From: Amarobacter sp964507025
Lineage (GTDB): Bacteria; Chloroflexota; Dehalococcoidia; Tepidiformales; Tepidiformaceae
DNA: 64,000 nucleotides
Assembly: GCA_964507025.1 (NCBI GenBank)
Contig: CAZDOK010000009.1
Span: 1 to 64,000, forward strand
Direction: 5' to 3'
The notes under the pieces were generated by a model, which was not told the DNA's origin, did no database searches, and was given only the letters and a program-made list of their open reading frames with translations. Positions within the stretch are counted from its first letter, which is position 1, and each line of letters begins with the position of its first letter. Made by a program: the position numbers and the translations under genes. Positions 59,571 through 64,000 of this stretch are shown here, in pieces.

Positions 59571-60551
59571 TCAGGGGGCGGCCGTCTCCGAGCCCGTGGC
59601 GGTCGCGCTCTCCTGGGGCTGCGTCGTGGCTGTCGTGCTTGCCTCCGGCGTCGCCGTCGCATCGGGAGTGGCGGTTTCGGTGCTCGTGGGCTCGGGTGTG
59701 GCGGTCTCGGTGGGATCGGGTGTCGTCGTGGCCGCTGGTGTTTCGGTGGCGGTCGGCTCAGCCGTTGGCGTGGCCACCGGTGTTGGCAGTTCAGTCACCG
59801 GGCCGCCGAGTGCTGTCGCCACGGCATCATTGAATGCGGCCGCGGCCGCATCGACCTTCGCCTGGTCGACATCCGGTTGCTTGCGGGCCTCGGTGAAGAC
59901 AGCGCTGCCCTGTTCGGCGAGGCTCTTGGCGCGGGCCTTCTGGACGTCATCGAGCGGCTGTTCTTTCGCCAGTTCGGCGAGTGCGCGGGCTTCGCGCTGG
60001 ACCCGTTCGAGGGTGTCCACGGAGACGTTGCCGCTGTTCGCCAGGCGCTGGAGCTCGTACACGCGCGCTTCGGTCTGGCGGAGCTGCACATCGACGCGGC
60101 CATCGCCGCGGGAGAGCGTGTATTCGAGGCGCTCGTTGGCGAGCTTGAAGGTGTAGTTCCAATCGCCGGGAACGGCATCGCCGGCGGTAACGAAGCCAAG
60201 CGCGAGAACGCCGACCGCGGCGGCGGCGGAGACGACGCCCATGCTGGCTACGGCGGTGCGGGTGCCGGAGTACTGTGGGGCGGGGAGGATGACGGGCGCG
60301 GGGGCGGGCCGGCTGGCGGCGGCCAGGAATTTTGCCTTGAGCGAGGCTTCGAAGTAGTAGCTGGCCGATTCGGCGGCGAAGGCTTCCTCGATTGTTGAGG
60401 TGGTTTCGAGCATGCCTTCGAGCCAGGCGGCATCTTCGGGGAAGAGGCCGAGGACGAAGTCGAGCTCGAGGCCATCATCGAGGAGGGCCTGGGCTTCGGC
60501 CAGGACCTGGGCCTCGTAACCGGGTTTCCGTTCGAACAGCCGGCGGATCAT
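59571..60551 (-). CDS. DUF5667-type membrane protein, probable anti-sigma partner
   Basis: This 326-residue protein has an N-terminal cytoplasmic part (about 1-105) with LDFVLGLFPEDAAWLEGML, resembling the inhibitory N-terminus of anti-sigma factors. One transmembrane helix (about 106-128) and an external DUF5667 segment follow (about 135-200: GDWNYTFKLANERLEYTL, then a coiled coil). The Pro/Thr/Ala/Glu tail is about 90 residues. Its ATG overlaps the sigma gene stop (ATGA). It probably holds the sigma factor and releases it on an envelope signal. Confidence 0.88.
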   Translation of the reverse strand: MIRRLFERKPGYEAQVLAEAQALLDDGLELDFVLGLFPEDAAWLEGMLETTSTIEEAFAAESASYYFEASLKAKFLAAASRPAPAPVILPAPQYSGTRTAVASMGVVSAAAAVGVLALGFVTAGDAVPGDWNYTFKLANERLEYTLSRGDGRVDVQLRQTEARVYELQRLANSGNVSVDTLERVQREARALAELAKEQPLDDVQKARAKSLAEQGSAVFTEARKQPDVDQAKVDAAAAAFNDAVATALGGPVTELPTPVATPTAEPTATETPAATTTPDPTETATPEPTSTETATPDATATPEASTTATTQPQESATATGSETAAP

Positions 60552-61174
60552 TGGTGCCGCACCATGGTTTGAAGTTTCGCGATGGCCTTGTGCTGGAGGA
60601 CTTTCACGTTGTTTTCGGTCTTTCCCAGGGCCTGCGCGGTTTCGGCGACGGAGAGCCCGGCGATGAAGCGGAGGGAGATCACCTGCCGCTGCGCTTCGGG
60701 GAGCTTTTCGGTTGCCTGGCGGACGGTCTCGATGGTCAGCTGGGTGACGAGCTCGTCCACGTGGTCCGGCGAAGGATCCTGGATGGTCTCGGTGAGCGGA
60801 GCCGTGGCGGTCCGGACCTTCTGGCGGCGCACATGCGAGACGACCTCGTTGCGCGCGATGCGGAAGACCCATGCGCCGAATGGGAGCCCTCGCCAGGAGA
60901 AGGAGCGGAGGTTTTCGATGATCCGGAGGAAGATCTCCGTGGTCACATCTTCCGCGTCTTCGTTGGAGACGAGGCGGGCGGACACGTAGCGGTAGACGCG
61001 CGGGAAGTAGTGGTCGTAGAGCGTTGCCAGGGCACCCTGGTCGCCCTGCTGAGCCGCGACGACGACAGCCTGTTCGTCGAAGTCGGGCGCCAGCTCGCCT
61101 ACCGTTTGGTTCGCCAAATCAGCCCCCTGGGCCGCGCCGGAACCTGCTAAGGCCGACGTCCTCCTTTCGAGCAT
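60548..61174 (-). CDS. ECF-type RNA polymerase sigma factor
   Basis: This 208-residue protein has region 2 (about 40-110: ALATLYDHYFPRVYRYVSARL, NEDAEDVTTEIFLRIIENL) and region 4 (about 145-205: LPEAQRQVISLRFIAGLSVAETAQALGKTENNVKVLQHKAI). It starts ATG at 61174. A strong AAAGGAGG lies ten bases inside the gene and is not followed by a normal in-frame start, so the N-terminal end is uncertain. It pairs with the membrane protein downstream as a sigma/anti-sigma-like module. Confidence 0.9.
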   Translation of the reverse strand: MLERRTSALAGSGAAQGADLANQTVGELAPDFDEQAVVVAAQQGDQGALATLYDHYFPRVYRYVSARLVSNEDAEDVTTEIFLRIIENLRSFSWRGLPFGAWVFRIARNEVVSHVRRQKVRTATAPLTETIQDPSPDHVDELVTQLTIETVRQATEKLPEAQRQVISLRFIAGLSVAETAQALGKTENNVKVLQHKAIAKLQTMVRHQ

Positions 61175-61408
61175 AGGCAGCCATCTGCCTTGTGTACTAG
61201 AGATAACGGGGGCCGGGGGAAAAGGTTAATCGCGGCGCGTCATCGTTTCCCCGAATCCTTGACCGTAGGGGAGCCGATGGAATCCGGGCGGCGGAACGGC
61301 CCTTCGAACCCGCGCAGGTACGTCCCCGGGCACCCGGGAAAACGGGCGGTAAGGTGGGCGCGTTCTGTCATCTATCCCATCGCGCGGGGGTGGCGGAAAC
61401 TGGACCGC

Positions 61409-61678
61409 ATGAACCTGAGTGCCGTGTTGATGATGATGATGCCCTTCCTGCTGGGGATGGGTGGCGTGGCTGCGTGGCGCGCCTCGAAGCGCTCGGAGGA
61501 GCGGGAGCGCGAGCAGGCCGCCGCCTGGCGCGATGATTCGCTGGACGAGTGGCGCCGTGAGCGCGAGCGCATTGCCGAGGAGGAGCGCGAGCGGCGCGCG
61601 GCCGAGGTCACGGAGACGCGCACGGGCAGCACCGAGGAGCGGGACGAGAAGAAGCAGCACCAACGGATCGGCGGGTAA
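61409..61678 (+). CDS. Small membrane protein with charged tail
   Basis: This 89-residue protein has one N-terminal transmembrane helix with a Met-rich start (MNLSAVLMMMMPFLLGMGG). A strongly charged helical tail (RREREQAA, ERERIAEEERERR) then forms a probable coiled coil. Its ribosome site is weak. There is no domain name. Confidence 0.6.
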   Translation: MNLSAVLMMMMPFLLGMGGVAAWRASKRSEEREREQAAAWRDDSLDEWRRERERIAEEERERRAAEVTETRTGSTEERDEKKQHQRIGG

Positions 61679-61837
61679 GCGGGGGCGACCGCTTGAGCTC
61701 GCAATTGTCCCGTCTGGCGCATTGATACTCGTCTTGCGATGACGAGGCCGAGCGGCCTAATGTTCCGATCGTCATTCTATCCCTTGGGGCGTGCCATCCC
61801 GCCCGCCCCCAATATCGCATTTTCACGATGGCTCCGC

Positions 61838-61843
61838 TACGCT
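61838..61843 (+). promoter_or_regulatory. -10 box of leaderless ThiS/MoaD-like gene
   Basis: TACGCT, seven bases, then ATG at 61851; no ribosome site. Confidence 0.5.
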
Positions 61844-61850
61844 TAGGCCC

Positions 61851-62090
61851 ATGACTGTGTCCGTCACCTGGTTCCCCACCCTCGTCAAGCGCACCCGCTC
61901 CAAGCAGCCGCAGACCGTCGTCGAATGGCGTGCGGGGCTCACGCCGCGCGAGGTCTTCCTCGCGGAGGGCTTCGCCGAGGCCGACGCCGAGGCCGTGATG
62001 GTCATCATCAACGATGCCCAGGCCGGCCACGACGATGCGCTCAAGGACGGCGACCGGCTCGAGTTCATGGTCAGCATCCAGGGCGGTTGA
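61851..62090 (+). CDS. ThiS/MoaD-like small protein with C-terminal GG
   Basis: This 79-residue protein has the beta-grasp pattern: an N-terminal strand, then LTPREVFLAEGF and a DGDRLEFMVSIQGG end. The Gly-Gly C-terminus is the site that becomes a thiocarboxylate or is conjugated in ThiS, MoaD and SAMP. No E1-like activating gene is in the window. Leaderless start. Confidence 0.75.
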   Translation: MTVSVTWFPTLVKRTRSKQPQTVVEWRAGLTPREVFLAEGFAEADAEAVMVIINDAQAGHDDALKDGDRLEFMVSIQGG

Positions 62091-62220
62091 TCGTCCCGGC
62101 CGGGGCAACCTGCGGCAAGCTCCCGGCTCCGGACGTTCGGCACCCGTTTCGGGATGCCTTCGGCCGTTCCTCCACCGCCGTCCGCGGGTGACGATGGGCA
62201 CACGATCTACGAGGTGTGCC

Positions 62221-62640
62221 ATGGCCGCTGACTCTGAGACACCCCGCGAATACCTGACCGGGAACCGGCGCCACCGCCGCATCCTCTACCGTGCCCTGAT
62301 GCGCCGCCCGTTCCGGCATGACCTGGACACCGACATCATCGACGGCATTTACCGCGACACGGAGGGCGATGCGCTCGGGCGGCTCATCGCCCCGGATGGC
62401 CCCAACCCCCTCGACCGTTTCCTGGTACTGCCCGATGAGGACATCCCGCTGGTGCACGTCGAGTCGGCCCTCGAGGCGGATACGCGCGTGGGTACGTACG
62501 AGCAGGTGTTCGGGCTGTTGTACGACCCGGCCGAGACGCCCGTGAAGGGCGTGCGCGATACCGGTGACCGCTGGGAGAGCGGCGACCTGGTGATCTACAC
62601 GTTCGAGAGCGACGAAGAGGCGCTGGAAGCGCAGGCGTAA
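62221..62640 (+). CDS. Hypothetical acidic protein
   Basis: This 139-residue soluble protein is rich in Asp, Glu and Arg, with no signal or membrane helix and no recognised domain. It starts MAADSETPREYLTGNRRHR, with GAGGTGTGCC before the ATG. It lies 130 bases after the ThiS/MoaD-like gene on the same strand. Confidence 0.65.
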   Translation: MAADSETPREYLTGNRRHRRILYRALMRRPFRHDLDTDIIDGIYRDTEGDALGRLIAPDGPNPLDRFLVLPDEDIPLVHVESALEADTRVGTYEQVFGLLYDPAETPVKGVRDTGDRWESGDLVIYTFESDEEALEAQA

Positions 62641-62687
62641 GCGGGTCCACCCGGGCGGCGACCGGTGAGCGATCCGAGGCGCGGCCG

Positions 62688-64000
62688 CTACTCGGGCAGG
62701 GTGCCTGATGCCTCGACGACGTCGCCCAGGATCTTCGCGCGCGTCCCGCCCTCCACGAAGTTCGGCTTGTAGCGATCGGCGATCTGGTAGGGCACCAGGC
62801 GGACGGTGGCGAGCTTCGCGCCGTGGAACGTCGCCTCGAGCAGGTAGCCCTGCGTGTGCTCGGGCGTGCGGTCCTGGTCGAAGATGAAGTTGCCCAGCGC
62901 GTAGGCGATGAACGCGCTCCCGCGCAGCTCGATAGCCTGAGCCCAGTGCGCCTGGTTGCCGACTACGAGATCGGCGCCGGCATCGACGGCCGCGCGGAGC
63001 GCCTTGATGCTGCGGGGGCTGGGCTCGTGGGTGTCCTCGTAGCCGCTCTGCACCTGGACGATGACCACATCCACCTCGGACTTCAGCTTGCGGATGCGCT
63101 CCTCGAACCGCGTGAGCCCCAGGAGCTCGGCTGGCTTGTAGAACGCGGGCTCGGCCGGGGGCGTCTCCTGCTCGTCTTCGTAGCTGTCGTCGAGTGGGGC
63201 GGTGCCGGGGGTGGTCTCGGTGGCCTGGAGGTGCTCGGCCGCGATGTCGTCGAAGCCGAGCACGCCGAAGCGCAGACCGTTGACCTCGAAGATGGCGGGC
63301 GCGAGGGCCTCGTCCAGGTTCGCGCCGCCACCCACCGTCTTGATGCCCGCCTCGTCCAGCAGTTCGATGGTGCGGAGCATGGCCTCGGCGCCACAGCCGC
63401 CATCCGCGCAATCGAAGATGTGGTTTGTCGCGATCGTGACGCCATCAATCCCCGCAAGCGCCAGGGCCTCGATCACCTCGGGCGGGGAGGTGAGGTTCGG
63501 GAACTCCATCGGGATGCAGCGGTACGGTTCGGCGATGTCCTGGATGCTCCCATCGAGCGAGCCGAGCGCCAGGCCGGCCGCGGCGAGGTACTCGCCCACG
63601 GGGCCGCGCAGGGCCGCACCCCAGTCGCCGGTCGCCTCGATGGCGGCGAGCGCGCAGCGCGACATCAGGATGTCGCCGGTCGCCACCACGGTCGTTACCT
63701 CGGGGAGCGTCGCGGCAATCGCGTTGCGGATCTCATCGATGCCCGCCTCGCCTGCCGGTGTGCGCGCTTCGACGCGCCAGCGCTCGGCGAGCGGCCAGCC
63801 AGCCTGGTCGCCGTTCCCCCGGGCGATGTCCACGCCATCGATGGCGAGGGCGACCATCCCGGGCGAAAGCTCCTCGAAGGGGACGACCGAGAGGATGCCG
63901 GAATCGACGGTCATGGCGGCCCGCAGGGCGTCGTAGCTCTCGACCTGCCCAAGCACGGTGAAGGAGCCACCTGGCGACGGGGGGAGCAGCGCCTCGATGT
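62688..64000 (-). CDS. CapA-family protein, 5-prime end outside window
   Basis: The reading frame runs past base 64000 with no stop, so the N-terminus is missing. The visible 437 residues contain the CapA/PGA_cap fold: TTVVATGDILMSRC, GSLDGSIQD, GIDGVTIATNHIFDCAD, KTVGGGANLDEAL, then VDVVIVQVQSGYEDTHEP and DLVVGNQAHWAQAIE, YALGNFIFDQ. The residues NH, H and GN-F match the metallophosphatase-like active site of poly-gamma-glutamate-type CapA proteins. It is probably an envelope enzyme. Confidence 0.88.
   Translation of the reverse strand, partial: IEALLPPSPGGSFTVLGQVESYDALRAAMTVDSGILSVVPFEELSPGMVALAIDGVDIARGNGDQAGWPLAERWRVEARTPAGEAGIDEIRNAIAATLPEVTTVVATGDILMSRCALAAIEATGDWGAALRGPVGEYLAAAGLALGSLDGSIQDIAEPYRCIPMEFPNLTSPPEVIEALALAGIDGVTIATNHIFDCADGGCGAEAMLRTIELLDEAGIKTVGGGANLDEALAPAIFEVNGLRFGVLGFDDIAAEHLQATETTPGTAPLDDSYEDEQETPPAEPAFYKPAELLGLTRFEERIRKLKSEVDVVIVQVQSGYEDTHEPSPRSIKALRAAVDAGADLVVGNQAHWAQAIELRGSAFIAYALGNFIFDQDRTPEHTQGYLLEATFHGAKLATVRLVPYQIADRYKPNFVEGGTRAKILGDVVEASGTLPE

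Noticed and set aside
62670..62692. GATCCGAGGCGCGGCCGC as another hairpin-family copy
   Set aside because: The GATCCGAGG tail matches, but the second stem arm and TGAC loop are missing.

Overview
The window is 64 kb of very GC-rich DNA, roughly 70 percent by eye. The gene set fits a high-GC, probably aerobic Chloroflexota bacterium (Dehalococcoidia/Tepidiforma-like). That placement is an inference from gene content: CtaG, a DUF5667-type membrane protein paired with an ECF sigma factor, many acyl-CoA and alpha/beta-hydrolase genes, and secreted proteins ending in a short LP-type tail. No rRNA, tRNA or CRISPR array is visible. Start sites are of two kinds. Many genes have a purine-rich ribosome site. 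At least eight others have a TANNNT box 5-7 bases before the start codon and no ribosome site, which is the architecture of leaderless transcripts.

Layout: 0-9.6 kb carries hydrolase, monooxygenase-like, secreted, LuxR-ATPase, VOC, lipid-kinase-like, hotdog and acetyltransferase genes. 9.7-13.3 kb holds a Cys-rich small protein, a tandem universal stress protein and a DASS-type permease. 13.4-14.8 kb is a solitary DUF4143-type ATPase bounded by AT-rich palindromes. 14.8-17.4 kb has mnmA and rsfS diverging from one overlapping promoter, then an esterase lipoprotein. 17.4-24.8 kb contains two broken alpha/beta hydrolases, ctaG, secreted proteins (one unusually AT-rich), a methyltransferase, a membrane-bound LuxR regulator and an SDR. 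24.9-28.6 kb holds two convergent, paralogous beta-helix surface proteins. 28.8-33.9 kb has a diguanylate cyclase, a 600-residue kinase-like protein with an LQ-AGNRA leader, DUF488, a hemerythrin-like protein and an amidase. 34.2-37.7 kb is an ABC exporter operon with three tandem paralogous permeases. 37.8-44.1 kb has a crotonase, phage-tail-like genes, PilZ, an acyl-CoA ligase and a lone phage-capsid-like gene. 44.4-54.9 kb carries a histidine kinase, two flavin oxidoreductases, an MFS exporter, a PEP-utilising-type protein, a phosphoesterase, an ECF41 sigma factor and a second LQ-AGNRA protein. 54.9-64 kb holds ricT-holB, an HTH gene under a candidate SOS box, a zinc-finger protein, MmcQ/YjbR, lipoproteins, a sigma/anti-sigma-like pair, a ThiS/MoaD-like protein and a CapA-type protein cut by the window end.

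The most interesting items are these. (1) Two unlinked proteins carry the LQ-x-AGNRA leader typical of extracellular contractile injection system cargo, and one has a PI3/4-kinase-like catalytic core. (2) The DUF4143 ATPase gene sits between inverted, palindromic ends. (3) A family of hairpin repeats (core CGGGTCATGACTGACCCG and GC-swapped variants) is scattered between genes. (4) rsfS has its only ribosome site in front of a CTG codon. (5) A lone capsid-like gene has its own terminator. (6) A LexA-type GAAC-N4-GTTC box lies between the -35 and -10 of a small HTH gene.
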